Of a DNA stretch of 64,000 nt, positions 1 to 8,014 are shown in pieces. The notes under the pieces are model-generated. The model saw only the letters and a program-made list of their open reading frames with translations, had not been told where the DNA came from and did no database searches. The stretch is from Mesorhizobium sp. B4-1-3 (GTDB lineage Bacteria > Pseudomonadota > Alphaproteobacteria > Rhizobiales > Rhizobiaceae). The first letter of the stretch is position 1; each line of letters opens with the position of its first letter. A program made the translations under genes and the position numbers. Where the stretch lies: positions 1-64,000 of the forward strand of contig NZ_VFTG01000007.1 in the NCBI RefSeq assembly GCF_006439355.1. The letters run 5' to 3'.

Positions 1-405
1 AAAAGAGCGTGCGGAGCAGACCGCAGCCGAGACGGCGCAGGCTCTGACACGAGAACGCGCTTCCGCAGCATCGACCCGCGAGGACCTCGATAAAGCCCGC
101 CTCGATCGCGACGCGGCTGAACAGGAACGGGCCAAGGCTGTCAAAACAAAAGAGCGTGCGGAGCAGACCGCAGCCGAGACGGCGCAGGCTCTGACACGAG
201 AACGCGCTTCCGCAGCATCGACCCATGAGGACCTTAATAAAGCCCGCCTCGAGCGCGACGCGGCTGAACAGGAACGGGCCAGGGCTGTGTCAGCAAGAGA
301 GCGTGCCGAGCAGACCGCAGCCCAGACCGCGCAGGCTCTGACGCGGGAACGCGCTTCCGCAGCATCGACCCGTGAGGACCTTAATAAAGCCCGCCTGGAG
401 CGCGG
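1..405 (+). repeat. 147-bp tandem repeat, about 2.75 copies
   Basis: The segment beginning AAAAGAGCGTGCGGAG at 1 recurs at 148, and a diverged copy begins at 295. The period is 147 bp, exactly 49 codons, so copy number changes keep the reading frame. Copies 1 and 2 are nearly identical in DNA. Copy 3 diverges after about 400. The array probably continues upstream of the window. Confidence 0.9.
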
Positions 406-727
406 CACGTCCCCAGCACCTTCAGGAGAGGTCGCAAGGCTGAACGAAGCTCTGGACAACCAGCGCGAAGCCACTATTTCTCTGGCCCGCGAGCTGGCTG
501 CCAAACGCGCGGACAATGACAAGCTCAGGACTGAGCGCCGCAGTGCGCAAATTGAGCCGCCGCTGCAGCCTCGCTCTGGCCGCGCATCGGCCGGCACCGG
601 TCAGATGAAGGCTATCAGCCAGAAGACGACTACGCGCAGCAAGCTTCGCAACTCCTCGCGGGTGGTCCGCGTGCGTACTTTCACGCTTCCCTTTGCCCTC
701 CGGCCAATGCACCCGACGTCGGATTGA
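2..727 (+). CDS. Coiled-coil tandem-repeat protein, 5' end outside window
   Basis: The frame is open from the first codon of the window, so only the C-terminal part (about 241 residues) is present. It consists of charged, Ala/Glu/Arg-rich heptad-like sequence (KERAEQTAAETAQ, ALTRERASAASTRED) repeated with a 49-residue period, then a non-repeated coiled-coil stretch (VARLNEALDNQREATISLARELAAKR). Long coiled-coil proteins of this style occur in Rhizobiales but have no agreed function. The last ~45 residues are Arg/Thr/Ser-rich and do not look like a natural tail. Frame 1 over the same bases reads a more protein-like tail (DEGYQPEDDYAQQASQLLAG) ending near 740, so a frameshift near 556-600 is suspected. 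Function unknown; the repeat structure is certain. Confidence 0.7.
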   Translation, partial: KERAEQTAAETAQALTRERASAASTREDLDKARLDRDAAEQERAKAVKTKERAEQTAAETAQALTRERASAASTHEDLNKARLERDAAEQERARAVSARERAEQTAAQTAQALTRERASAASTREDLNKARLERGTSPAPSGEVARLNEALDNQREATISLARELAAKRADNDKLRTERRSAQIEPPLQPRSGRASAGTGQMKAISQKTTTRSKLRNSSRVVRVRTFTLPFALRPMHPTSD

Positions 728-834
728 ATTCAAAATGATCGCGACGGTGAAGGCTCCAGTCATTGGCCTGCACCATTCGCAACACAGAGGCCCGGAAAAG
801 GGGGATAGATTCGCAAAGAGTTCCGCGCTCTGCG

Positions 835-1497
835 CTATGTCAGACCGATCACGCTGCCTTTCGCGTTCAATTCGCACCCGACCGGCGCCTGGCGCGTCTC
901 CACCCGTCCCTGATGCATATAGTCGATGCTGACCTGAATGGGGGCCGAGATCTTGCGTTGGCTCAACCGACGTATGGAACCTGCGCTGCTGACGCGCACC
1001 CTGGCCGCACCAAATTTGGCGGCGGCCTGCTCGATTGCGACCTGACAGGCGCGAACGACCTTATCCGGGACACCGGGCAGCGCTTCGATCGGGTGGACTG
1101 CTGATGGAACAGTGTTGTCTTCGAGAGGCTGCAGGGCGGGCGGGAGGTCGAGCGAATGTCCGCCGCCTGTGGACAGGTCGACAATGGCAGCTGGAGTTGA
1201 CGGTATTGAGGCCGTTGGAGTGGTGCTGATCCCGTCATCGTTCGACGACGGACTGCCGCTGTCGCCGACGGGGTCGCCGGGATCGCCGGCAGGTCCTTTG
1301 CCCTTGCCTTCGCCCTTGCCTTTGCCGCCGTTGTCATGGCTGCCATGACCTCCATCACCACCCTGATGCCCGCCACCATCATGCCCTCCGCCGTGCGGGC
1401 CGGCGGCTGCAGTTCCAGCACAAGCTACCGCGATCGAACAAGCGAATGCAAAACAAGCCAAGCTGAATCCAAGAGATTGACGCACGGTAGTCTCCAA
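835..1497 (-). CDS. Secreted Gly/His-rich protein with conserved C-terminal domain
   Basis: A 220-residue protein. Residues 1-33 form a Sec-type signal peptide (hydrophobic core SLACFAFACSIAVACAG, then AAAG). Residues 33-75 are low-complexity Gly/His then Gly/Lys (GGGHDGGGHQGGDGGHGSH, GKGKGEGKGKG), followed by a Pro/Ser/Thr linker. The C-terminal ~80 residues, beginning VVRACQVAIEQAA, form a compact domain with two Cys and a run of beta-strand-like sequence. Small periplasmic proteins with this tail are seen in Rhizobiales as hypotheticals. The His-rich part could bind metal, but that is inference. No operon partner; 474 bp of apparently empty DNA lies on its 5' side. Confidence 0.7.
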   Translation of the reverse strand: METTVRQSLGFSLACFAFACSIAVACAGTAAAGPHGGGHDGGGHQGGDGGHGSHDNGGKGKGEGKGKGPAGDPGDPVGDSGSPSSNDDGISTTPTASIPSTPAAIVDLSTGGGHSLDLPPALQPLEDNTVPSAVHPIEALPGVPDKVVRACQVAIEQAAAKFGAARVRVSSAGSIRRLSQRKISAPIQVSIDYMHQGRVETRQAPVGCELNAKGSVIGLT

Positions 1498-1971
1498 AAA
1501 TGCGCCCAGCCGTGCTTGCGCGGCATGCGGTCAGAATGTCTAAACCGCCGCTGCCCCAAGGCAAAAAATCGCGAATACGGTGCCCATGGAATTAACTAGT
1601 GGATGAATCCGCTGCATCAAGGATGCTGTTGGGGGCGATCGATAGCGGCGACACAGCAATTTTCCCAAGACCCAGAAACCACAACGCCGCAAGTTATCGC
1701 GGGGATGTTCCAGCTCCTTCTCCCCTGCTCGCCTCGACCACAACGTCCCCGTTTCTCACCGCCCTCACCTCCGACGGACCTTCCGCCGCGGGGGCGCATT
1801 TTTGCCGCCCCTTCGCCTACATCGGCGACCAGCCGAACGCGTCCTTGGGGTGCTCCGGCTGGCATGCTAACTCTACACCTCGCGCAGGGAATTCCTTCGC
1901 TAGAGCCCCTGAAAGATGGAGAAGCTATTCGCTGCGGCGTGAACCTGCTCACTCTAGATGCGAGAGAAGTC
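1498..1971. other. Region without a recognisable gene
   Basis: This 474-bp stretch lies between the divergent secreted-protein gene and the truncated HXXEE gene. Frames open here encode Pro/Ser/Arg-rich sequence of the kind produced by non-coding GC-rich DNA. I see no RNA gene, repeat or convincing promoter. Confidence 0.4.
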
Positions 1972-2433
1972 ATGCAATTCTACCGCGAGAATTGGTTCAA
2001 CTTCGGGGTGCTGTTCGTCGCGCTGACCTTCGTCATGGCGTTGGCCGCCAACAGTCTCGACCATATTCAGGTCATCTTGATTTACAGCTTCATGGCCCTA
2101 CTGGTTCACCAGTATGAGGAATATGCGGCACCCGGAGGCTTTCCGTCGATCTTTAATATCGCGCTGAGCGGGGAGAAGGTGGTGCCGGAACGCTATCCGC
2201 TCGACACCAATCAGGTGCTGGTAACTAACGTCTACATAGCCTACCCGTTTTATCTTGCTGCGATTGTGTTTCCGAGCCTGATCTGGCTAGGCGTGGCGCA
2301 GGTCATATTCGGAACCTTGCAGGTCATCATCCATGGTATTGTCATCAATCGGAGGCTCGGAACCGTCTATAACCCCGGTCTTGCCTCGGCCCGGCGAGTT
2401 CACGCGACAGGTCAGCTTGAACGCTTTCGATAA
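1972..2433 (+). pseudogene. HXXEE-domain membrane protein, C-terminally truncated
   Basis: The ATG at 1972 begins MQFYRENWFNFG, with GAGAGAAG just upstream. Hydrophobic segments surround residues 9-28, 30-46 and 86-110. The signature HQYEE occurs in ALLVHQYEEYAAPGGFP, followed by the typical VPERYPLDTNQVLVTN and QVIIHGIVINRR blocks of the HXXEE (DUF4386-like, unknown function) membrane family. The family normally continues after YNPGL with one or two more membrane helices, to about 200 residues. Here the frame runs into ARRVHATGQLERFR and stops at 153 residues. No other frame restores the missing part, so a recombination break near 2385 rather than a simple indel is likely. An in-frame opening extends upstream to 1603 but is not protein-like. 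Confidence 0.6.
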
Positions 2434-2580
2434 GCCCAGCCAGAAGAGCCATAGCCGAGAGGTGACATGGAATTTGTCCAGGAATGCTTTTGGGCGGCCT
2501 TGTCGTCTGAGCGATAATGGCCCAGCGGCTAGGTCGCATCTGCCTCCGGAAGACACCAGCGGGCTACCGAAAACCGACAG

Positions 2581-2947
2581 TTGGAAAGATACCCATCTAA
2601 AACGCCAGGCAACGGCAAAGGGGTCAATGGGTATGCCAATCTCTGGCTTAATGGACGAGGCTACTACAACGAGGAATACCTCGCAAACAGCGTGAAGCAT
2701 CGCGAGCTTCGCAACGACTTAATGCCGGACCTACGGACCGGAAGCACCGCGATCTTGCGACGGTCGAAACCGACGGAAACCGGCGAGCGCTCGGTGACGG
2801 ACATTGGCCTGCTCACCTACGTCGAGGGTAGACGGGAAGCGATGCAAGGCCGTCGAGTTGTTCCAGGATACGGCCGACCAATGGCGAACCTTCCTTGTCG
2901 AGGAAAGGCTGTTCGAATTCCGGCCCGAAGCGCCTGAAGACGAATAA
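2581..2947 (+). pseudogene. Frameshifted gene relic of unknown identity
   Basis: From about 2635 one frame reads protein-like sequence (YANLWLNGRGYYNEEYLANS, then SVTDIGLLTYVEGRREA). At about 2843 the plausible reading moves to frame 2, which gives KAVELFQDTADQWRTFLVEE and RLFEFRPEAPEDE and stops at 2945-2947. The two halves together look like the C-terminal part of one protein interrupted by an indel. No start codon with a ribosome site is evident and I do not recognise the family. A perfect hairpin follows the stop, as expected for a former operon end. The 147 bp before it (2434-2580) hold nothing I recognise. Confidence 0.4.
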
Positions 2948-2973
2948 AGCCCGCCGTGGTGAGCGGCGGGCTT
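2947..2973. terminator. Bidirectional terminator-like hairpin
   Basis: Perfect 10-bp stem AAGCCCGCCG / CGGCGGGCTT with a 7-nt loop. It sits between the relic on the plus strand and the convergent aldehyde dehydrogenase gene. Read on the minus strand it is followed by a T-containing tail only weakly. Confidence 0.75.
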
Positions 2974-3070
2974 CTGGTCGGCATCGAGAATCGGGCCGGT
3001 TAGGGTTCCAGCGTCACCATGTCGTCGGCCGGATCACGGAAGAGCAATTCGCCTCTTCTGGCCGCGAGCC

Positions 3071-4504
3071 CTACTCCGCCGCCTCGTACCCCGCGATGCC
3101 CTTGATCTCGAGGAAATCCTCCAGGCCGTATTCGGCATATTCGCGCCCGTTGCCGGATTGCTTGTAGCCGCCGAAGGGCAGGCCTGCGTCCCAGGGCGGG
3201 TAGTTGATGTAGACATTGCCGGAGCGCATGCGCGCGGCAACCTCGCGCGCCTTCTCGATGTCCTTGGCCTGGATGTAGGAGGCCAGGCCGTAGACGGTGT
3301 CGTTGGCCTGCTCGACCGCCTGCTCGACCGTATCGTAAGGCATGATCGACAGCACCGGCCCGAAAATCTCCTCCCTGGCGATACGCATGTCGTGCGTGAC
3401 GTTGGCAAAGACGGTCGGGCGGACATAGTAGCCGCGATTGAGCTCGACCGGGCGGCCGAGGCCGCCGGCGACCAGCGTGGCGCCTTCGTCGATGCCGCTC
3501 TGGATCAGGTTCTGGATCTTGTCGAACTGGATCTGGCTGACTACCGGACCGAGCTTCGAGGTAGGCGCGTCGGCCGGGCCGACGGTGAATTTCTCCGCCG
3601 CCTTCTTGGCGTAGCCGGCCGCTTCGTCGTGACGGTCACGCGGCACGAACATGCGGGTCGGCGCGTTGCAGGACTGGCCGCTGTTGGAGAAGCAGCCGGC
3701 GACGCCCTTGGTGACGGCCCGCTCCAGATCGACATCCGGGAACAGGATGTTGGCCGACTTGCCGCCAAGCTCCTGATGCACGCGCTTGACCGTATCCGCC
3801 GCCGCCTTGGCGACCAGGATACCGGCCCGGGTCGAGCCGGTAAAGGACATCATGTCGACATCGGGATGGCTGGCCAGCGCCTGGCCGACGGTCGGGCCAT
3901 CGCCGTTGACGAGGTTGAAGACGCCCTTCGGCACGCCGGCCTCGTCGATGATCTCGGCGAAGATGATGGCGTCGAGCGGCGCGATCTCGGAAGGCTTGAG
4001 CACCATGGTGCAGCCGGCGGCAAGTGCGGGGCCGACCTTGCAGGTGATCTGGTTGAGCGGCCAGTTCCACGGCGTGATCAGGCCGACGACGCCGATCGGC
4101 TCCTTGACGATGAGCGAGGAGCCTTTGACGTGGCGGAACCGGAAGATCTTCAGCACCTCGGCCATCTTTTCCAGATGCGCCTGACCGACGCCTACCTGGC
4201 TGTCCAGCGCCATCTGGCGCGGCGCGCCCATCTCGCGGGACACGGCGAGCGCGAGGTCCTTGCTGCGCTTCTTGTAGATCTCGATGACGCGGTTGAGGAT
4301 ATCGAGCCGCTCCTCGACCGAGGTGAAGCCGAACGTCGCGAAGGCGCGCTTGGCGGCGGCCACCGCTTTGTCGACATCCGTCTTGGAACCCAGCGAAATC
4401 TGCGCGAAGGCGTCTTCGGTCGAGGGGTCGATAACGTCGAGCATGTTTGACACGACCGGGTCGACCCAGGCGCCATCGATATAGAACTGCAAATTGTGGG
4501 ACAT
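3071..4504 (-). CDS. NAD(P)-dependent aldehyde dehydrogenase
   Basis: A 477-residue cytosolic enzyme of the ALDH superfamily that oxidises an aldehyde to the carboxylate. All landmarks are present: PWNWP with Asn147, Lys170 in LKPSE (cofactor phosphate/ribose binding), Gly-rich FTGSTRAG at 221-228, general base Glu245 in ELGGKS, nucleophile Cys279 in NSGQSCNAPTR, and the EEIFGPVL block. Length is typical. The start gives MSHNLQFYIDG, the usual family N terminus. It is a single-gene unit, with a 170-bp gap to the next minus-strand gene. Substrate cannot be deduced; the sequence resembles the broad-range aldehyde dehydrogenases of Rhizobiales rather than a named pathway enzyme. Confidence 0.93.
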   Translation of the reverse strand: MSHNLQFYIDGAWVDPVVSNMLDVIDPSTEDAFAQISLGSKTDVDKAVAAAKRAFATFGFTSVEERLDILNRVIEIYKKRSKDLALAVSREMGAPRQMALDSQVGVGQAHLEKMAEVLKIFRFRHVKGSSLIVKEPIGVVGLITPWNWPLNQITCKVGPALAAGCTMVLKPSEIAPLDAIIFAEIIDEAGVPKGVFNLVNGDGPTVGQALASHPDVDMMSFTGSTRAGILVAKAAADTVKRVHQELGGKSANILFPDVDLERAVTKGVAGCFSNSGQSCNAPTRMFVPRDRHDEAAGYAKKAAEKFTVGPADAPTSKLGPVVSQIQFDKIQNLIQSGIDEGATLVAGGLGRPVELNRGYYVRPTVFANVTHDMRIAREEIFGPVLSIMPYDTVEQAVEQANDTVYGLASYIQAKDIEKAREVAARMRSGNVYINYPPWDAGLPFGGYKQSGNGREYAEYGLEDFLEIKGIAGYEAAE

Positions 4505-4674
4505 GGTTTCGCTCCCTGGGCCGGCGTTGCTCGATTGCGGTGAGGTGGTCGTCGTATATCGTCAGAAATAACGATGCGGCATGCACTCTGTCAAACGCAA
4601 GCTTGAGCGATTGAGCCAGAACGTCAGGCGTTGCGCCAGAGCTGTGCGGCCGCGACAATCTGGATGGAATGAGG

Positions 4675-5058
4675 CTAAAGTAACGTATGCCCTGCTTCGC
4701 GCAGCAAGCGTATCGCCGCGGGCCTGTCCGAGGCCTTCACCAGCAGGTGGTCGCCGTCGAAGGTGGACACCACGAAAATGCCAAGGCCGTTCTCCGACAG
4801 CGGCCGAACGACCGACAGGACGATGCCGGTTTCACCGAAGGCGAAGGGGCCTTCGAATTTGAAGGCGACCCAGTCGCTATCCTGCCTGACGGCAGCCGGT
4901 ACGCGCTCCTGCAAGCAGGCGATCGACAGTTCGTCCTCCGTCCTGCTGATGCTGACGAAGCCTGGCCCGTCCGCCCAACCGGGAATGCCCTCTCCAGCCT
5001 CAAGCCTTGAAATCGCATAAAGACCGGGGAGTTGCTTCAATCTGATCCGGGCAGCCAT
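4675..5058 (-). CDS. ACT-domain protein
   Basis: A 127-residue soluble protein. Its layout, an N-terminal beta-rich segment (GLYAISRLEAGEGIPGW), a middle block (DELSIACLQERVP, WVAFKFEGPFAF) and the C-terminal GIVLSVVRPLSENGLGIFVV plus STFDGDHLLV, matches the stand-alone ACT-domain family related to CASTOR-type amino-acid sensors. ACT domains bind small ligands, often amino acids, and regulate enzymes. No catalytic motif is visible, so a sensing or regulatory role is the best inference. It lies 30 bp downstream of the broken GNAT gene on the same strand and could share its transcript. Confidence 0.8.
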   Translation of the reverse strand: MAARIRLKQLPGLYAISRLEAGEGIPGWADGPGFVSISRTEDELSIACLQERVPAAVRQDSDWVAFKFEGPFAFGETGIVLSVVRPLSENGLGIFVVSTFDGDHLLVKASDRPAAIRLLREAGHTLL

Positions 5059-5088
5059 TTCGTTGGACTCCGTCGCTGGTTTACGCGG

Positions 5089-5554
5089 TCATGGAAGGTT
5101 CTTGCTCATATAGACGGTCGTGCCGTTCATGAAGGGCTCCTCACGATCGATCGCATAGCCGAGCCTTTTGTACAGCAACACATTTTGTCACGAAGGCACC
5201 GTTGGTCAGCAGGCGAAGTTCGCGAAAGCCTGCTTCGACGGCCGTGCGCTCGGCGCTTTCAAGCAGCTTGCGCCCGATACCCCTGCACTGCGCCTCGGAG
5301 GCCACGGCGACGTTCTCGATCCACATATGGTCGTCATGCGCGATGGTTTCGATCAGGCCGACGATGCGGCCGTTCTCCATAGCGAGATTGAATTGGTGCT
5401 CCTGAATCGCCTTGTCGTAATCGGCGCGCATCGGCAAGGGCTCACGGCCGATCACCGGCACCCATTTGGCATAGGCTTCGCGCACGATGTCGCGGATGGC
5501 GGCGGCATCCGCCGCCTCGGCCGGCCGGAACCGGATGGAAGAATCGATGGTCAT
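5089..5554 (-). pseudogene. GNAT acetyltransferase disrupted by +1 frameshift
   Basis: The N-terminal 117 or so residues are a good GNAT N-acetyltransferase: RPAEAADAAAIRDIV, then the acetyl-CoA pyrophosphate loop AQCRGIGRKLLE. After GAFVT the frame turns to KCVAVQKARLCDRS and stops (annotated length 137). Removing one base from the four-base homopolymer at 5183-5186 restores TNVLLYKRLGYAID, REEPFMNGTTVYMSKNLP and a stop at 5089-5091. This is exactly the conserved GNAT C terminus, 154 residues in all. The span is 466 bp, one more than a multiple of three. Either the gene is inactivated, or the extra base is a sequencing error or phase-variable tract. Confidence 0.88.
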
Positions 5555-5574
5555 TGCAAAGCTCCAGATATGAA

Positions 5575-5601
5575 AACCCCGCCGGCTGAAATCGCGGGCG
5601 G
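5575..5601 (-). terminator. Hairpin followed by T-run upstream of the GNAT gene
   Basis: Arms CCCCGCC (5575-5581) and GGCGGGG (5595-5601) with a 13-nt loop. Read on the minus strand the stem is followed by TTTT and lies about 20 bases before the GNAT start. It could be a leader attenuator or a remnant terminator. There is no minus-strand gene immediately upstream: 5602-5899 holds no recognisable gene. Confidence 0.45.
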
Positions 5602-5899
5602 GGCAGGAAACGAACGAACCGGATCTATCGTATCAGGTTTTATCGTCGCGCAATCAGCCTGCCGCTCCGCACTCGGCGAAGGCGGCGTCGCTTGGCATTG
5701 GCGGGCGCGAGGGTAGCCATCGCGGCAAGCTGGAGGAGGAACCGGCAAGCGTCAAGGCTCGGCCGGTGCCGGTCATTAGGCCAATCCGTTGGCGGCTCGC
5801 CAATCGTTCGTAGAAATCGATCATTATAACCCGAATAATTCGTTGGAAAGATTGGTTCCGGAATGGCATTCCGGCGCCGAACACGTCTGGAGAATTCGA

Positions 5900-6961
5900 T
5901 TGTCTTTCCTGCCCGCCACCACGAACGATCTTCCAGATCACCTGAACTCGGCCGCCGCCGGGCGCAGGCACCCTGCCCTGACCGCGATCTCGGCCGGCAT
6001 TATGCCGGGACTGGTTCTGGTGGCGATGATCACCTGCGTTGCCTATTCGGCGCGCGGCTTCTCCGGCCTCACCTTGTTCAGCCCGATGATCCTCGCCGTC
6101 GTCTCCGGCATGATCTATTCCAACGTGCTCGGCCTTCCCGCCCATGCCAAGGCCGGCATCGCCTTTTCGCAAAAGCGCCTGTTGCGCTTCGCCATCGTGC
6201 TGCTCGGCTTCCAGCTCACGCTCGGCCAGGTGGCGGGCATCGGCCTCGGCGGTGTCGGCATCGTCGCGACCACGCTCGGCGCCACCTTCCTCTTCACCGT
6301 CACGCTTGGACGGCTGATCGGCGTCGACCGTAAGCTTGCGCAACTGATTGCCGCCGGCACCTCGATCTGCGGCGCCTCGGCGATCGTCGCCACCAACATC
6401 GTCACCGACGCGCGCGACGAGGACGTCACCTATGCCGTCGCCGCCATCACGCTGTTCGGCACCATCGCCATGCTCGGCTTCCCGCTGCTGGCACCCGTGC
6501 TTCGGCTCGACCAGCATGCTTTCGGCCTATGGGCAGGCGCCTCGATCCATGAGGTGGCGCAGGTGATCGGCGCCGGCTTCCAGAACGGCACGCTTGCCGG
6601 CGAGACCGCGACCATCGCCAAGCTGACGCGCGTCGCCATGCTGGCGCCCATGGTCATCGCGCTCGGCCTGATGGCGCGGCGCGGCAACACGGACGCTTCC
6701 GGCGCAAAGCCGCCGATGCCCTGGTTCATCGCGGCCTTCGTGGCCGTCGTGGCGCTGAACAGCCTGGTCGCGATCCCGGCGCAGATCCATTCGGCGATCG
6801 CCTTGGCCGCGCAGATCATGCTGACCATGGGCCTCGCCGCCATGGGTCTGCAGGCCGGCATTTCGGAGCTTCGCTCGCGCGGCCTGCGGCCGCTGATGCT
6901 GGCCTTCTCGGCCTTCATCTTCATCGCGGGGTTCAGCCTAATGCTGGTGAGAATCGCGTAA
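5900..6961 (+). CDS. YeiH/UPF0324-family transporter (putative sulfate exporter family)
   Basis: A 353-residue polytopic membrane protein with about ten hydrophobic helices (for example [46 protein letters not shown]). The conserved [13 protein letters not shown] block and [13 protein letters not shown] mark the UPF0324/YeiH family, annotated as putative sulfate exporters but poorly tested. Start chosen: TTG at 5900, because GGAGA lies five bases upstream and the N terminus becomes a short polar lead. A farther upstream TTG at 5789 has no ribosome site, and the first in-frame ATG would cut into the first helix. It stands alone. The usual LysR partner of yeiH is not adjacent. Confidence 0.85.
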   Translation: MSFLPATTNDLPDHLNSAAAGRRHPALTAISAGIMPGLVLVAMITCVAYSARGFSGLTLFSPMILAVVSGMIYSNVLGLPAHAKAGIAFSQKRLLRFAIVLLGFQLTLGQVAGIGLGGVGIVATTLGATFLFTVTLGRLIGVDRKLAQLIAAGTSICGASAIVATNIVTDARDEDVTYAVAAITLFGTIAMLGFPLLAPVLRLDQHAFGLWAGASIHEVAQVIGAGFQNGTLAGETATIAKLTRVAMLAPMVIALGLMARRGNTDASGAKPPMPWFIAAFVAVVALNSLVAIPAQIHSAIALAAQIMLTMGLAAMGLQAGISELRSRGLRPLMLAFSAFIFIAGFSLMLVRIA

Positions 6962-6986
6962 GGCGGGCCGAGACCAGCCTCACCTC

Positions 6987-7496
6987 TCAGCCCTCGTCAT
7001 CATCCTCGAACTCGCAGGCCGCGACATAGATCGCGGCGAGCTTTTCGATGCCGGCCTGGTCCTCCTTGTCGAAGCGGCCGGGCAGCGGACTGTCGAGATC
7101 GAGCACGCCGAAGGCGCCTTCGGCGTCGCGCAACAGCACGACCAGCTCGGAGCGCGAATCGGCATCGCAGGCGATGTGGCCGGGAAATTCGTTGACGTCC
7201 TTGACCAGCATCGACATGTCGAGCTCGATGGCCTTGCCGCAGACGCCCTTGCCGACGGCGATGCGCACGCAGGCCGGCTTGCCCTGGAAGGGGCCGAGCA
7301 CCAGCTCGTCATCGGAGGCGAGGAAGTAGAAGCCCGCCCAGTTGAGGTCGGGCACCATCTGGTAGATCAGCGCCGCGGTGTTGGCGGCATTGGCGACGGA
7401 ATCGCCCTCGCCTTCCAGCAGTGCTTTCAATTGCGTGGCCAACTCCTTGTAAAAGGCAGGCTTGTTCTTCGTGTCGATGGCGGTTGCCGCGAACAT
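6987..7496 (-). CDS. msrC: Free methionine-(R)-sulfoxide reductase (GAF fold)
   Basis: A 169-residue single-GAF-domain protein of the fRMsr family, which reduces free L-methionine-(R)-sulfoxide with thioredoxin-type electron donors in the cytosol. The three conserved cysteines are present at 76 (KPACVRI), 86 (GKGVCG) and 110 (GHIACD), with the family spacing of 10 and 24 residues. DLNWAGFYF and GPFQGK are also typical. Start chosen at the ATG at 7496 preceded by GGAG; a longer opening upstream reads Arg-rich non-family sequence. It is divergent from the Nudix gene with an 89-bp gap, so the two may share a regulatory region. Oxidative-stress repair is the likely role. Confidence 0.9.
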   Translation of the reverse strand: MFAATAIDTKNKPAFYKELATQLKALLEGEGDSVANAANTAALIYQMVPDLNWAGFYFLASDDELVLGPFQGKPACVRIAVGKGVCGKAIELDMSMLVKDVNEFPGHIACDADSRSELVVLLRDAEGAFGVLDLDSPLPGRFDKEDQAGIEKLAAIYVAACEFEDDDEG

Positions 7497-7585
7497 TCGT
7501 GTGGTCTCCGTTGCAAGCCGGCCGCGCGGCCGGCTACAGTTCACCTCTCTGTGCCACCAAAATCGCCGCCGGGAAACAGCCTATC

Positions 7586-8014
7586 GTGACTTCCAGCCAT
7601 TCCAGAACAGTGACGGCCAGGACGCTCCGCATCGCCGCCGCCGTGATCCGCGACGACGGCGGCAGGCTGCTTCTGGTGCGCAAGCGCGGCACGAGCGCCT
7701 TCATGCAGGCCGGCGGCAAGATCGAACCGGGTGAATTGCCGGCCGCAGCCCTGGCGCGCGAATTGCGCGAGGAGTTGGGCATCGCCGTCGATCCGGCCGC
7801 GGCCTTCCATCTCGGCTCCTTCTCGGCGCCCGCCGCCAACGAGCCAGGTGCCCGCGTCGAGGCCGAGTTGTTCGAGCTTCCCATCACCGGCCAGCCGGTT
7901 CCAGCGGCCGAGATCGAAGAGATGATCTGGCTTAACCCGGAGGCGGCGGCCGGCATCGAACTCGCGCCGCTGACCGCAACCTTCGTCCTGCCGCGCTACG
8001 GCCGCCAACCATGA
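7586..8014 (+). CDS. Nudix hydrolase
   Basis: A 142-residue protein. Residues 44-66 carry the complete Nudix box (G-x5-E-x7-RELREELGI), which binds the metal used to cleave nucleoside-diphosphate-linked substrates. The length and the simple alpha/beta layout suit a MutT-like or ADP-ribose-type housekeeping hydrolase, but the substrate is not readable. The GTG at 7586 is chosen as start, because the sequence before it in the same frame is Cys/Arg-rich and overlaps the divergent msrC promoter. Its stop overlaps the ATG of the GlxA-type regulator (ATGA), so the two are co-transcribed. Confidence 0.85.
   Translation: MTSSHSRTVTARTLRIAAAVIRDDGGRLLLVRKRGTSAFMQAGGKIEPGELPAAALARELREELGIAVDPAAAFHLGSFSAPAANEPGARVEAELFELPITGQPVPAAEIEEMIWLNPEAAAGIELAPLTATFVLPRYGRQP

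Noticed and set aside
1603..1971. In-frame upstream extension of the HXXEE gene
   Set aside because: The sequence is Pro/Ser/Arg-rich, not protein-like, and the ATG at 1972 matches the family start.
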